From: an uncultured Burkholderiales bacterium
GTDB taxonomy: Bacteria; Pseudomonadota; Gammaproteobacteria; Burkholderiales; Burkholderiaceae_C
Direction of reading: 5' to 3'
NCBI GenBank assembly: GCA_903932865.1
Contig: CAIZHQ010000021.1
Span: forward strand, 16,903-80,902
Length of the DNA: 64,000 nucleotides
Part shown: piece by piece, positions 27,453-38,200 of the stretch
Layout: every line of letters starts with the position of its first letter
Numbering within the stretch: position 1 is the stretch's first letter
Position numbers and translations under genes: made by a program
The notes under the pieces: model-generated
Databases searched by the model: none
The model's input: only the letters and a program-made list of their open reading frames with translations
Told to the model about the DNA's origin: nothing

Positions 27453-28361
27453 GTGAATTTTGCCCAACTCCTCTTTCCTGATTTTTCCCTGATCCTGTGC
27501 GGCTATCTGATCTGCCGCTTCACGGCCCTGAACCGCCCGGTCTGGCAACAGGTGGAGAGCCTGGTGTATTTCTTTCTGTTCCCGGTGCTGCTGTTTCACT
27601 CCATCGTGAAAAGCCCGCTGGACTTGTCGGCTGCCTCCAGCCTGATCGGCGCGGGCCTGAGTCTGGCGCTGGGGGCCATTGCTCTGACCTACAGCCTGCC
27701 CTACTGGCCTGTGCTGGGCCGCTACCTGGACCGGCGCGACCACGCGGCGGCGGCGCAGGTGGGCTTTCGTTTCAACTCGTTCATTGGCCTGGCGCTGGCC
27801 GAACGCCTGGCCGGGCCCGAAGGCTTGCTGATGATTGCGGTTCTGATTGGTTTTTGCGTGCCCCTGTTCAACATTGGCGCGATCTGGCCCATGGCCCGAC
27901 AAGCCCAAACCGGCTTTTTGCACGAAATGTTGCGCAACCCCCTCATCATCGCCACCGTTTCGGGTCTGGTGGCAAACTTGCTGGGCTTTCGCATGCCCGA
28001 TGTGCTGGAGCCCAGCGTCAGCCGCATTGGTGCAGCCTCTTTGGCGCTGGGTTTGATGGCGGCCGGCGCTGGCATGCAACTGGGCAGCTTGCGCCAAGGC
28101 AAACTGCTGAGTACGGCTGTGCTGCTGGTCAAACACGTGGTGATGCCCCTGATGGCGCTGGGCCTGTCGCGGCTGTTTGGCCTGAACCCCACCCAAACCA
28201 CCATCTTGCTGGCTTTTTCGGCGCTGCCCACCGCCTCCACCTGCTATGTCCTGGCCGCCCGCATGGGCTACAACGGACCTTATGTGGCGGGCCTGGTGAC
28301 ACTGTCCACTTTGGCCGGCATGCTGAGTTTGCCGTTTGCATTGGGTGTGCTGCGCAGCTGA
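27453..28361 (+). CDS. AEC-family transporter (auxin efflux carrier-like permease)
   Basis: An inner-membrane carrier of 302 residues with about ten hydrophobic helices, for example [59 protein letters not shown] and [21 protein letters not shown]. The paired Pro-rich helix break ([24 protein letters not shown]) is typical of the AEC/membrane transport protein family, which exports or exchanges small organic acids. The start is GTG at 27453. It is divergent from the Bug gene, so the two may share regulation. Substrate unknown. Confidence 0.87.
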   Translation: MNFAQLLFPDFSLILCGYLICRFTALNRPVWQQVESLVYFFLFPVLLFHSIVKSPLDLSAASSLIGAGLSLALGAIALTYSLPYWPVLGRYLDRRDHAAAAQVGFRFNSFIGLALAERLAGPEGLLMIAVLIGFCVPLFNIGAIWPMARQAQTGFLHEMLRNPLIIATVSGLVANLLGFRMPDVLEPSVSRIGAASLALGLMAAGAGMQLGSLRQGKLLSTAVLLVKHVVMPLMALGLSRLFGLNPTQTTILLAFSALPTASTCYVLAARMGYNGPYVAGLVTLSTLAGMLSLPFALGVLRS

Positions 28362-28409
28362 ACGCAAGTGGCACCAACAGCCAAGGGTTTTCTTTGCAGG
28401 TCACGCCCT

Positions 28410-29540
28410 TCAGGTCTGACTTCTTGGCTTCAGGTGGGCCGTGTTTTGGGCTTGTGACCAGGCCACCTGCTCCTGCACCACCGGGTCTGGATGACCAGTG
28501 AGCACCGCCAAACCCTGCAGCAAAACCTGGCGGTCATGTTCCGACAGGGCCGACGAGGCCAAGGCATTGCCCGCGGCCAAGGCCAGGTTGCGCAACCAGC
28601 GGGCGTGCCCGATACGGCGGATGGCACTGCCTTCGGTGCGGCGCAAAAATTCTGCTTCACTCCAGGCCATGAGCTCAGCGATGCTGCCCGCGCCCAAACC
28701 GTCGCGCGCTTGCCAATCGGGCAAAGGGCTGACTTGCGCGAACTTGTTCCACGGACAAGCCAGCTGACAGTCGTCGCAGCCATAAATGCGGTTGCCGATC
28801 AGCGGGCGCAAGGCCTCATCGATCGGCCCGGCGTGCTCAATCGTCAGGTAAGCAATGCAGCGCCGTGCATCCAGCTTGTAAGGGCCGATGATGGCCTGCG
28901 TAGGGCACAGGTCCATGCAGGCGGTGCACTGGCCGCAATGCGACGACACCGCTGGCGTGGCGTTCAGCGCAAAGTCCACAAACAACTCGCCCAGAAAAAA
29001 CATCGACCCAGCCTCGCGTGAGAGGACCAAAGTGTGTTTGCCGCGCCACCCCAAGCCGCTGCGGGTGGCCAGCTCAGCCTCCAGCACCGGGGCCGAGTCG
29101 GTGAACACACGGTGGCCAAAGGGGCCAATGGCCAAGGCGATGCGGTCCTGCAGTTTTTGCAAGCGGCTGCGCAAGACCTTGTGGTAGTCCCGCCCCCGGG
29201 CATAGAGCGACACCACCGCCTCCCCCGGCTGCAGGCTGCGGGCAGTTTCACGCGCCCACCACTCTGGCGGGGTGTCCTGCGGCAAGTAGTCCATGCGGGC
29301 GGTGATCACGCTCACCGTTCCCGGCACCAGCTCGGCCGGGCGGGCGCGCTTCATGCCATGACTTTCCATATAGACCATGCTGCCGTGAAAACCCGCTGCC
29401 AACCAAGCCAATAGTCCGGGCTCTGCCGAGGACAAATCGATGCCCGTCACGCCAATTTGGGACAATCCCGACTCCCGCGCCCAGATCTGGATCTGGGGCC
29501 ACAGTTCAAGAAGGTCGATTTGAGTACGTTGAGCAGTCAC
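28410..29540 (-). CDS. queG: Epoxyqueuosine reductase
   Basis: Last enzyme of queuosine tRNA modification, reducing epoxyqueuosine in tRNA with cobalamin and two 4Fe-4S clusters. The 376-residue protein has the DUF1730 domain (YARGRDYHKVLRSRLQ; AVVSLYARGRDYH) and two ferredoxin-type cysteine groups, HCGQCTACMDLCPTQAI and GCDDCQLACPWNK, then a HEAT-like tail. The start is GTG at 29540, since upstream codons run antisense to tsaE. This overlaps the tsaE start by 21 bp (divergent). Confidence 0.94.
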   Translation of the reverse strand: MTAQRTQIDLLELWPQIQIWARESGLSQIGVTGIDLSSAEPGLLAWLAAGFHGSMVYMESHGMKRARPAELVPGTVSVITARMDYLPQDTPPEWWARETARSLQPGEAVVSLYARGRDYHKVLRSRLQKLQDRIALAIGPFGHRVFTDSAPVLEAELATRSGLGWRGKHTLVLSREAGSMFFLGELFVDFALNATPAVSSHCGQCTACMDLCPTQAIIGPYKLDARRCIAYLTIEHAGPIDEALRPLIGNRIYGCDDCQLACPWNKFAQVSPLPDWQARDGLGAGSIAELMAWSEAEFLRRTEGSAIRRIGHARWLRNLALAAGNALASSALSEHDRQVLLQGLAVLTGHPDPVVQEQVAWSQAQNTAHLKPRSQT

Positions 29541-30089
29541 CCGCCGATTGTAGAAAGCCCCGCCGTCCCGGCGCGTTGGGAGGGCTTGTGGCTGCATGAG
29601 GCCGACACCCAAGCCTTTGCCGAGCAGCTGGCGCGAGGCCTGCAAAGCTGGCCCGGTGGGCGCGATGCGCGCATCGAGCTGCGCGGCAACCTGGGCGCGG
29701 GCAAAACCACCCTGGTGCGCCACCTGCTGCGCGCTGCCGGGGTCACGGGGCGCATCAAAAGCCCGACTTACGCCGTGGTCGAGCCGCACCAAGCGGTCAA
29801 CGCAGTGAGCACAAACGATGCCGTCTGGCCCATCTGGCATTTTGACTTTTACCGTTTCAACGACCCACAGGAATTTGAAGACGCTGGCTTTCGCGACATC
29901 TTTGCCGGGCCGGGCCTGAAACTCATGGAGTGGCCCGACAAAGTGGCAGGACAACTGCCCCCACCCGATTGGGTGATCGCGCTCGAGGCCATCGACGAAG
30001 ACCAGCGCCAGGTGCGCATCAGCACAGGCACAGAGCGCGGCCAGTTGTGGTTGCAAGCGTGGACCCAAGGTGCAGCACATGCGAAGTGA
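29520..30089 (+). CDS. tsaE: tRNA threonylcarbamoyladenosine biosynthesis ATPase TsaE
   Basis: ATPase component of the t6A37 synthesis machinery with TsaB/TsaD/TsaC. About 189 residues: Walker A GNLGAGKTTLVRHL, switch region GRIKSPTYAVVE, WHFDFYRFNDPQEFEDAGFRDIF and LMEWPDKV (active-site Trp/Glu loop). TTG at 29520 is chosen because AAGAAGG lies 6 nt upstream; TTG at 29529 is an alternative. Its 5' end overlaps the divergent queG start. It ends inside the start region of amiC (11-bp overlap), so the two are translationally linked, a common arrangement for tsaE-amiC. Confidence 0.93.
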   Translation: MSTLSSHPPIVESPAVPARWEGLWLHEADTQAFAEQLARGLQSWPGGRDARIELRGNLGAGKTTLVRHLLRAAGVTGRIKSPTYAVVEPHQAVNAVSTNDAVWPIWHFDFYRFNDPQEFEDAGFRDIFAGPGLKLMEWPDKVAGQLPPPDWVIALEAIDEDQRQVRISTGTERGQLWLQAWTQGAAHAK

Positions 30090-31473
30090 CCGCCGCCGCC
30101 TGATCAAGGCTGGTTTTCTGGTGCTGAGCCTGGGCGCTGCACAAATCGCTCGGGGCGCCAACATGCTGGCGGTGCGGGTTTGGCCTGCCCCCGATTACAG
30201 CCGCGTCACGCTCGAATCGGACGCGCCCATCCAAAGCACACAGACCTTCATCGCCTCGCCACCGCGCCTGGCGGTGGACATCCAAGGCATGCAACTGAAC
30301 GCCGCGTTGCGCGAGCTGGTGGGAAAGGTGCAAGCGACTGACCCGAACATTGCAGGCATCCGGGTGGGCCAATTCAGCACCAACGTGGTACGCCTGGTCA
30401 TTGACCTCAAGCACCCCATTGCGCCGCAAGTCTTCAGCCTGCAACCCGTCGCCCCTTACGCGCACCGCCTGGTGCTCGACCTCTACCCCAGCCAAGCCAT
30501 TGACCCACTGGAGCAGCTGATCCAGGAGCGCACCGCGGCCAAAACCCCGTCTGCAGTGGACCGCCTGCCCGGGGCCTCGGCCGCGGTGAACGACCCCTTG
30601 GGCGATCTGATCGCCCGCCAAACCCAGCCCGGCTCAGGTGCCACACCTTTGCCTGCGCCAACGACCCGCAGACCTGACATGCCCATGAGCGACGGCCCCT
30701 TCATGGACAATCCGACTCGCCCGAGCAAGAGCCCCACCCTGTCCCACACTGACCGGTTGATCGTGGTCGCGTTGGACCCGGGCCATGGCGGCGAGGACCC
30801 AGGTGCCATTGGCCCGGGCGGCACCCGCGAAAAAGACGTGGTCCTCAAAATCGCCCAAATGCTGAGCGCTCGCATCAACGCCAGCAGCGTGGGCGGCAGC
30901 CCCATGCGGGCCTTCATGACGCGTGATGCCGACTTTTTTGTACCCCTGCATGTGCGCGTCCAAAAAGCGCGGCGCGTGCAAGCTGACTTGTTTGTGAGCA
31001 TCCACGCGGATGCTTTCTACACCCCGCGGCCACAAGGCGCCAGCGTGTTCGCGCTGAGCCAAGGTGGCGCCACGAGCGCTGCGGCGCGCTGGATGGCACA
31101 AAAAGAAAACAAGGCCGACGACATCGGCGGCGTGAACCTGGGCGGTCAGGATGCACAGGTGCAACGCGCCTTGCTCGACATGAGCACCTCAGCGCAAATC
31201 AAGGACAGTCTGTCTTTGGGCAACAGCTTGCTGCGCGAGATCGGCAGCGTGGGTCGCTTGCACAAACCCCGCGTTGAGCAAGCCGGTTTTGCGGTGCTCA
31301 AAGCCCCCGACATCCCCAGTGTGCTGGTCGAGACCGCCTTCATCAGCAACCCGGAAGAAGAAGAAAAACTGCGCAGCGAGGCGTACCAGAAGCAACTCAC
31401 CGACGCCCTGCTGCGCGGCATCCTGCAGTATTTTTCGCGCAACCCACCGCTGGCGCGCGATCGTTCCATTTGA
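30079..31473 (+). CDS. amiC: N-acetylmuramoyl-L-alanine amidase AmiC-type
   Basis: Periplasmic peptidoglycan amidase that splits daughter cells. It has 464 residues: a Tat-like signal (SDRRRLIKAGFLVLSLGAAQ), an AMIN domain (about 30-140), a Pro-rich linker, then a zinc Amidase_3 domain with HG in LDPGHGGEDPGAIG, Glu in REKDVVLKI, His in SIHADAFY and Glu in VLVETAFISNPEEEE. AMIN targets the enzyme to the division septum; activity needs EnvC/NlpD (not in this window). ATG at 30079 has AAGG 8 nt upstream and overlaps the tsaE end. Confidence 0.95.
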   Translation: MRSDRRRLIKAGFLVLSLGAAQIARGANMLAVRVWPAPDYSRVTLESDAPIQSTQTFIASPPRLAVDIQGMQLNAALRELVGKVQATDPNIAGIRVGQFSTNVVRLVIDLKHPIAPQVFSLQPVAPYAHRLVLDLYPSQAIDPLEQLIQERTAAKTPSAVDRLPGASAAVNDPLGDLIARQTQPGSGATPLPAPTTRRPDMPMSDGPFMDNPTRPSKSPTLSHTDRLIVVALDPGHGGEDPGAIGPGGTREKDVVLKIAQMLSARINASSVGGSPMRAFMTRDADFFVPLHVRVQKARRVQADLFVSIHADAFYTPRPQGASVFALSQGGATSAAARWMAQKENKADDIGGVNLGGQDAQVQRALLDMSTSAQIKDSLSLGNSLLREIGSVGRLHKPRVEQAGFAVLKAPDIPSVLVETAFISNPEEEEKLRSEAYQKQLTDALLRGILQYFSRNPPLARDRSI

Positions 31474-31581
31474 CACTCGCTGGGTTCATCTGCCCAGAGC
31501 CCCTCAACCTGCTGCTCTAAAAAACCACAGGTGATGCGGCTGATCCACCGACAATCTTTCGCCCACCCTTCTGCCCATACT

Positions 31582-32778
31582 TCAGCCCCCTGCCCCATTG
31601 GCGAGCAGCCAAGCCCTCAGGCGCTCTACGCCTTGCGCCAGCCGCGTCAGGTCTTTGGAAGCGAAGCACCAGCGCAACCAGCCTGCCGCCTCAGGGGCAA
31701 AGGCCTCGCCCGGGGCCAAGCCCAACCCGGCCTCGGCCACCAGACGTTTGGCAGTCTGCACCGAATCGGGGTGCCCGTCGAGCCTGAAAAACGCATACAT
31801 GCCGCCTTTGGCTGAGGCCACTTGCACGCCGGGTACGGCCTGCAACAGGGGGACCAGGGTGTCGCGGCAGGCTTTGAGGTGCGCCACCACACGCGGCGTG
31901 ATGTCGGCGGTGTTTTGCAGCGCCACCACACCCGCCTTTTGGGTGAACACCGAAGCGCAGGAGGTATTGAACTCGATCAATTTGCCCATGTGCGGCGTCA
32001 TGGTGGCGGGCATCACCAACCAGCCCAGACGCCAGCCGGTCATCAAAAAGCTCTTAGAAAAGCTGTGCACCACGACCAAGCGGTCATCGGGCTGAGATAC
32101 ATCCAGAAAAGACGGTGCGCAGCCGTTGGCGGTGTCGGTTTCGTAATACAGCCGTTCGTACACCTCGTCGGCCAGCACCCAGGTGCCGGTGCTGCGGCAA
32201 TGCGCCAGGATCTCGGCCTGCTCGGCGCGGCTGAGCGTCCAACCCGTGGGGTTGTTGGGCGAATTGACGATCAACATGCGCGTGGCGGGCGTGATGGCGG
32301 CTTTGAGCGCAGCCATGTCGAGCTGCCACTGGCCGTCCACGGGGCGCAGCGATACGCATTTCAAATTCGCCCCCATGACCAAGGCCTGCGCCGTGAGGTT
32401 GGGCCACACGGGTGTCACGGCAACCACTTCGTCGCCCGTGTCGATCAGGGCTTGCGCGGCCAGCATCAGGGCGTTTACGCCGCCCGAGGTGATGGCCAGG
32501 CGCTCCTCGCCAATGGGTCCGTGCAGAGCCGACATGTAAGCTGAGACGGCCTGGCGCAACTCGGCCAGGCCCAGGTTGTGCGCATAAAAGGTCTCTCCCT
32601 TTTGCATCGAATCGATCGCTGCTTGGCGCACGATGTCGGGTGTGACCTCGTCAGATTCACCAAACCAAAAGGCCAGCACATCGGGGCGGCCCATGCCGGC
32701 GTTGGCAACTTCACGGATGCGAGACTCCTCCAGGTCCATGACAGCCTGGCGCATGAAGGGGGCGGTAAGTTTTTTCAT
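31582..32778 (-). CDS. Pyridoxal-phosphate aminotransferase (class I/II)
   Basis: A PLP enzyme of 398 residues. The PLP/substrate blocks are ITSGGVNALMLAAQALIDTGDEV, NSPNNPTGWTL and the Schiff-base Lys in VVHSFSKSFLMTGWRLGWLV; the C-terminal region contains RLDGH and WLRWCFASKDLTRL. The family covers aspartate, alanine and other aminotransferases, and specificity cannot be read from the sequence. It is convergent with amiC and stands alone. Confidence 0.92.
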   Translation of the reverse strand: MKKLTAPFMRQAVMDLEESRIREVANAGMGRPDVLAFWFGESDEVTPDIVRQAAIDSMQKGETFYAHNLGLAELRQAVSAYMSALHGPIGEERLAITSGGVNALMLAAQALIDTGDEVVAVTPVWPNLTAQALVMGANLKCVSLRPVDGQWQLDMAALKAAITPATRMLIVNSPNNPTGWTLSRAEQAEILAHCRSTGTWVLADEVYERLYYETDTANGCAPSFLDVSQPDDRLVVVHSFSKSFLMTGWRLGWLVMPATMTPHMGKLIEFNTSCASVFTQKAGVVALQNTADITPRVVAHLKACRDTLVPLLQAVPGVQVASAKGGMYAFFRLDGHPDSVQTAKRLVAEAGLGLAPGEAFAPEAAGWLRWCFASKDLTRLAQGVERLRAWLLANGAGG

Positions 32779-32879
32779 GCCGCCATCCTAACGGCTACCC
32801 GTCCTCGAATGTGTCGCCACTTGCGCAAAAGCTGCGCTTGCCTATGATGAGACTCACAACAAAAGACAGGGAGACCACT

Positions 32880-33149
32880 ATGAACACGCAGCATTTATCG
32901 TCAACACTTGCGAGCCTCGGTTGGGGTCTTTGCTTGTTGGCCATGCCCCCCGCCAGCGCCGCAACAGACGGCTTTACGGCCGTCACCTCTGCAGACAAAC
33001 CGACCAAAGCCCAAAAATCCAAAGCAGCCAAACCACCCAAGCCGGTCCCGTCCGGCTCGGGCGAAAGCAAAGCCGAGCGCGACAAACGCCTGTTGCGCGA
33101 ATGCCGGGGCAAAGCCAATGCGGGCGCTTGCGAGGGCTTTGCCAGCTGA
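32880..33149 (+). CDS. Small secreted Lys-rich protein, function unknown
   Basis: An 89-residue protein with AGGGAGA 6 nt before ATG. A signal peptide (MNTQHLSSTLASLGWGLCLLA, cleavage near PASA|ATDG) is followed by a Lys/Ala/Pro-rich linker (KAQKSKAAKPPKP) and a short C-terminal module ERDKRLLRECRGKANAGACEG with two Cys. The C-terminal pair resembles the CRGKPNAGACEG-type tail of small PsiF-like proteins, but I cannot assign it confidently. It is divergent from the aminotransferase. Confidence 0.7.
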   Translation: MNTQHLSSTLASLGWGLCLLAMPPASAATDGFTAVTSADKPTKAQKSKAAKPPKPVPSGSGESKAERDKRLLRECRGKANAGACEGFAS

Positions 33150-33188
33150 GCGTTTCGGGGACAGCTCTTCGGCGCTGTGGCCGAGAAA

Positions 33189-35255
33189 TCAAAGCCACCA
33201 TCGGCGCAAACCGCTGGCGCGCACGCTGGGTCGGTCGATGGCTGCTTCGAGCAACCCGGCTTCGGCCTCGACCAAGGTGAACTGCTCGCGGGCCCGCGTG
33301 ATGCCGGTGTAAACCAGCTCGCGGCTGAGCACCTCGGCACCGCCCGGGGGCAGCACCAGCGCGGTGTGCTCAAACTCCGAGCCTTGGCTTTTGTGCACCG
33401 TCATGACAAAGGCGGTATCGACCTGGGCCAAGCGCATGACGCTCACCGAGCGCAGGGCCTCACCGTCCAAAAACCAGACCTTGGGCTTGCCTTCTGTGTT
33501 GGGCAACACCACGCCCACGTCGCCATTGAAGACGCCCAGCTGCGGGTCGTTGCGCGTGACCATGACGGGTCGCCCCTCGTACCACTCGCCCTGGATGCGC
33601 AGCAGGCCCGCATCGGCCAGGGCTTGTTGCACCGCCGCATTCAATGCTTGTGTGCCCCAATCACCTTGGTGCACCGCACACAAAATGCGAAACCGCTCAA
33701 AGGCCTTGAGCACATTGCTGACCCAGCTGGCGTGCGCATCAGTACCCTGCCCGACCGGGCCAGTTTGCATGTGGCGCAAATAGTTCGCGTAAGAAGGCTT
33801 GCCCGATGCGCCCAGCGCCAGGGCGCAAACGGCCTGGGGGCTGCTCGGCTGGACGGCCAGCACCGGAGAGGCTGCCGCGTTGTCTGGGCCACCCAGGCAG
33901 GCGCGAGCTGCAGCCGCGTCACCCCGGTTCACCGCCAACGCCAGCTGGCCAATCGCACCTTTGAAGCGGCGGCTTTGGCGCAGCATCACGGTTTGCTGGG
34001 CCAGCACGGGGGCCGGATCGGGCACCACCCATTCGGATGCCAGTGTCTGCCGCGTCACGGCCTGCACAAACTGCGCCGTGGCCGCGCTGTATCGGCCTGC
34101 GGCCGCGTCTTGGCACAAATCGCCCAGCACCGCACCGGCTTCCACCGAGGCCAGCTGGTCTTTGTCGCCCAACAACACCAAGCGCGCCGTGGGCGGCAAG
34201 GCCTGGAGCAAGGCGTCCATCATTTCCAGGTGCACCATCGAGGCTTCGTCCACGATCAGCACATCCACATCGAGTGGATTGGCCGCATGGTGGCGAAACT
34301 GGCGTGTGTCGGGCCGCGCCCCCAACAGCGAATGCAGGGTGCGCGCCGGGCCCATGCGGGCGATCAGTGCGTTCAGGTCCAGCCCTGCATCGGCTGGCAC
34401 GTGCAGCTGGGTGAGCGCATTGTCGATCGACTGCTTCAGGCGCGCCGCCGCCTTGCCAGTGGGCGCGGCCAGTGCCACGCGCAGCGGGCTGCCCTCGGGG
34501 TGCAGCGCCAACAACAGCGCCAACAAACGGGCGGCGGTGTAGGTCTTGCCGGTGCCAGGCCCACCCGTGATGACCGACAGCCGCGCACGCAACGCCACGG
34601 CACAAGCCACTTTTTGCCAGTCGGTGGCGTCGGGCTCTTCTGTGTTGGGTGCAAAGAAGCGGTCCAACCATTCGCGTGCCGCCGCTTCGGGCACGGCCAG
34701 TGGCTCGCTGGCACGCTGCAACAGGCTCTGGCCGACCCGCTGCTCATAGCCCGCATAACGGCGCAGGTACAAAAGCGGCGCATCGGACGAGCCGCCCAGC
34801 GCCAGCGGCTGGCCCTGGTCGGGGGCATCGGCCAGGCGCACAGCAATGCTGGGGCTTTGGCCTTGCAAAGCCGCTTGCCAATCGGCCAGCGTGGCAGGCA
34901 GGTGCGCCCACAAGGCCTTGAGGCCCTGCGCACCGTCCACCGCCGCCGCAGGCCAGCCCAGCAAGGCGACAGGCGGCTGGCACAGCTCAGCCAGCGGCAG
35001 ACAGGTGTGGCCGCGCCCTTCCATCTGCGCCAACACGGCCGCTGCCACCAGCAAGGGCGCAGGTGCCTCAGCATCCAGGCGAAGCACCTGCGCCGCGAAA
35101 GCGCTGTCGATGTGGCGCAGCAGGCCTTGGCCAGTCCACAAGTTCAGCCATTGCATCGTTTGCGCAGCGGTCAAGCCTTGGGCGGGCAGGTCCTTGAGCC
35201 AATCCATTTGCGCAGAAGGCACGGGCGCGATGCGTGAGGTCTTTCTCAAACCCAT
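33189..35255 (-). CDS. recD: RecBCD subunit alpha, RecD helicase
   Basis: The 5'-3' SF1 helicase of RecBCD. It has 688 residues: an N-terminal domain that contacts RecC, Walker A VITGGPGTGKTYTAARLL, DEASMVHLEMMDAL (Walker B), LLGDKDQLASVEAG (motif III) and VMTVHKSQGSEFEHTALVLP near the C-terminus. ATG 35255 overlaps the recB stop by 10 bp, indicating coupling. Shortened intervals occur elsewhere, but all helicase motifs are present. The adjacent order recC-recB-recD is unusual in other groups but normal for Burkholderiales. Confidence 0.95.
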   Translation of the reverse strand: MGLRKTSRIAPVPSAQMDWLKDLPAQGLTAAQTMQWLNLWTGQGLLRHIDSAFAAQVLRLDAEAPAPLLVAAAVLAQMEGRGHTCLPLAELCQPPVALLGWPAAAVDGAQGLKALWAHLPATLADWQAALQGQSPSIAVRLADAPDQGQPLALGGSSDAPLLYLRRYAGYEQRVGQSLLQRASEPLAVPEAAAREWLDRFFAPNTEEPDATDWQKVACAVALRARLSVITGGPGTGKTYTAARLLALLLALHPEGSPLRVALAAPTGKAAARLKQSIDNALTQLHVPADAGLDLNALIARMGPARTLHSLLGARPDTRQFRHHAANPLDVDVLIVDEASMVHLEMMDALLQALPPTARLVLLGDKDQLASVEAGAVLGDLCQDAAAGRYSAATAQFVQAVTRQTLASEWVVPDPAPVLAQQTVMLRQSRRFKGAIGQLALAVNRGDAAAARACLGGPDNAAASPVLAVQPSSPQAVCALALGASGKPSYANYLRHMQTGPVGQGTDAHASWVSNVLKAFERFRILCAVHQGDWGTQALNAAVQQALADAGLLRIQGEWYEGRPVMVTRNDPQLGVFNGDVGVVLPNTEGKPKVWFLDGEALRSVSVMRLAQVDTAFVMTVHKSQGSEFEHTALVLPPGGAEVLSRELVYTGITRAREQFTLVEAEAGLLEAAIDRPSVRASGLRRWWL

Positions 35256-38200
35256 GCCACCACCTCGGTATTCAACATGGCGTCCAGACCATCGAGCAAT
35301 GCCCATGGCGCAGGCAAAGTGCAGCAGCCGCCCGCAGGCCCGTCGATGCCGCGCAAAAATAAATACACTGCGCCGCCCAACTGCTGTGCCGGGTCATAGG
35401 CGTCCCCCAAGCGGGCGCGCAACAGTCTGTGCAGCGCCAGCATGTAGAGCGCAGCCTGGACTTCGTAACGGTGCTGGGCCATGGCCGCATCCAGGGCCGG
35501 TGCGGTGTACGCCGCGTCATCGGCCCCCAGGTAATTCGATTTGTAGTCGAGCACCCAGTAACGGCCATCGTGCTCGAACACCAGGTCGGCAAAGCCCATC
35601 AGCATGCCGTGCAGCTGGGCGTCGGGCAGCTGCGGGCGGCTCACGCCGGGCAACAGGTGCTGTTGACACAAGGCATCGACCTGGCGTGCATGAAGGCGCT
35701 CGGCGGGGAGCCAGAACTCCATTTCGGGCAGCAGGGCACCCAGCGCGTTCAGCGACGCGTTCGGTCCGCGCAAAGGCTGGGCGACCACACGGCTGAGCCA
35801 CTGCACTACGTCGCCGGCCTGGGCCGCGTAACCGGCGTTTTCGCAGCGGTACTTCAGGCGCTCGGCCTTGGATGCGTCGATAACAAAACTATCTGCCGCC
35901 AGCCATTCGAGCTGGTCGTGCAAAAAATTACCCGCGGTGGGGCCTTTGGCAAAGCCGTGCCACGGGGTCAAAACACCGGGGCTGGTCACCGAGGCCATCG
36001 GCATGGCCGCATCTTCAGGTGGCTCGTCGTCTGCGGGGCGCGGTGGGTTCAGGTGCAAGACCAAGGGCGCCAAGGTCTGCGAAGACAGGTCACGCGTCAA
36101 GCGAGAAAAACTCGCGATCGTCCAAGACTTGTCGATGCGGGCGGTGCAGTTCAGTGCCTCGATCAACTCGGTGGTTTGCGCGGGCTTTTGCCAAAGCGTC
36201 AGCGGCACCACTTCAGGGGCAAGCAAGAGTCGCACAGACAAGGCCTTGCTTGCCTTATTGGTCTGCAAGGCTTGCAGCTTGCTCAGCCAATCAGCCGACT
36301 CTAATTCTTGACCGCTGCCCAGCAAATGTCCGGCAGCACTGTCGTGGTTCACGCAGGTCTTGCCGTTGCCACGTTTGACCGCGCTCCAGCCCACCCAGAG
36401 CGCATGCCGCGCCCGCGTGAGCGCCACGTACCACAGACGCAGGTCTTCGCGCAGGCGATCGTGGTCCGCGATCTGCGAGTCCTCTTTGTCAAAGTCCAGC
36501 GTCCAGTGGCGTTCGCCCTCGCCCTCAACCTCACCACCCTCCAACTGCAGCACAGCGGCTTTGTCAGCGGTGACCACGCGGTGGCTGTGCGCAAAGGGCA
36601 AGCACACCACCGGGTACTCCAGGCCCTTGCTGGCGTGGATGGTAATGAGCTTGACCAGGTCCTCGTCACTTTCGAGCCGCACGGTTTGCTCTTCGCCGCC
36701 GCTGGTGTTGCCCCACTGCGCTTCGTCCATCTGCTGGGCCAGCCAACGGATCAGGGCCTGCTCGCCCTCGATCTGGCTGCTGGCCGCTTGCAGCAATTCG
36801 GCCAGGTGCAGCACATTCGTCAGGCGCCGCTCGCCATCCGTCTGGCCGCGCCAACGCCCGGCCAACTTCAGTACATGCAGCGACTGGCGCAGCATGGCCA
36901 GCACGCCCTGGCTTTGCCAGGTCTGGTGCAGTTCGCGCATCTGCTCGGCACGCTTGTCCAGCAGTTCGTCTTGCGTGGCCAGGTCGTACAGCTCGGCCAG
37001 CGACAGGCTCACCGTGCGCGTACCCAATGCGGCGCGCAGGCGGCGCATGTCTTGCGGCTCGGCCACGCCGCGCAGCCACAGGCAAAGGTCTTGCGCTTCG
37101 TCGCTGGCGAAGACCGAGTCGCGGTCCGACAAATAAACGGAGGCCACACCGCGCAGACGCAGCGCATCGCGCACGGCCGCAGCCTCTTTGCCCGTGCGCA
37201 CCAGCACGGCGATGTCTTTGGGCTGCAAGGGTTTGTCGCCATTTTGCGCATCTGCGAAACGCGCTTGTGGATCGCTCAGCCAGGCCACGATTTGCTCGGC
37301 GCACAGCGCCGACAGGTGCTTCTGCGCATCGCGTTGGCTGCGCAAAGTGGCATCGTGCACCACGGTCATGGCTTGCACATCGCCAGCGCTTGTCGTAAAC
37401 ACCTCAGAACGGCCCTTCGCCCCCACCGGCTGGAACGGCAAAGGGTCTTGACCGTCTTGATCGCCTTGCTTGTAGCCAAAGGCGTCTGGCGAAATGTCGA
37501 ACCAACGGTTGACCACAGCCACCACCGCTTGGGTGGAGCGGAAGTTGGTGCCCAGCACATGGTGACGGCCATTAGTGGCGCGGCGTGCGGCCAAGTAGCT
37601 GTGGATGTCCGCGCCCCGAAAACCATAGATCGATTGCTTGGGGTCACCAATGAGCAGCAGCGCCGTGTCTAGCCGGTTGTCGGCCGTGCGGTAGATGCGG
37701 TCAAAGATCCGGAACTGCAGCGGTGAGGTGTCCTGAAACTCGTCGATCATCGCCACCGGAAACTGCTCTCGCAGGCGCTGGGCCAGACGTTCTCCCGAGG
37801 CGGGGTCGGCCAGCGCGACATCCAGGCGCTGCAGCATGTCGGCAAAGCCAAACAAGCCGCTGCGCCGCTTGAGCTCGGCCATGCGCTGCAGTACCTGGGT
37901 GCGGGCGTGCAGGCGGGCAACTTGGGTGGGATCGGGCAAGGACTCAAGTCCTGCCAACAACTGCGCATACGCTTGGCTTTCGGGTGGCAAATCCACCACA
38001 TCGCCATCCTTGCGGCACTCTAAAAGACCTTCGGGCGTGAAACGGTTCCAGCCTTTGCCCATCGCGTCTTTCAATGCTTTGAAATCGCCATCGCTTTGAG
38101 ACCAAGACTTGAGTGCTTCAAGCCACTTTTGGGAACGACCAACCTGCAGCAGAGTGCCATTCCAGCCGTGTTTTTTGACCGCCAGCTGCGCCTCGATCCA

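Noticed and set aside
27300..28367. Upstream extension of the first Bug gene frame (680 codons in total)
   Set aside because: It runs antisense to the AEC transporter; the signal peptide and AAAGGAG place the start at 27299.
29541..30164. Upstream extension of the queG frame
   Set aside because: It is antisense to tsaE and lacks homology-like character; the reductase domain begins after 29540.
33177..35237. 686-codon open frame on the plus strand, antisense to recD
   Set aside because: It is a shadow of the high-GC recD gene; composition is His/Gln/Arg-rich with no family resemblance.
36308..37672. 454-codon plus-strand open frame antisense to recB
   Set aside because: Same artefact; RecB motifs on the minus strand are unambiguous.
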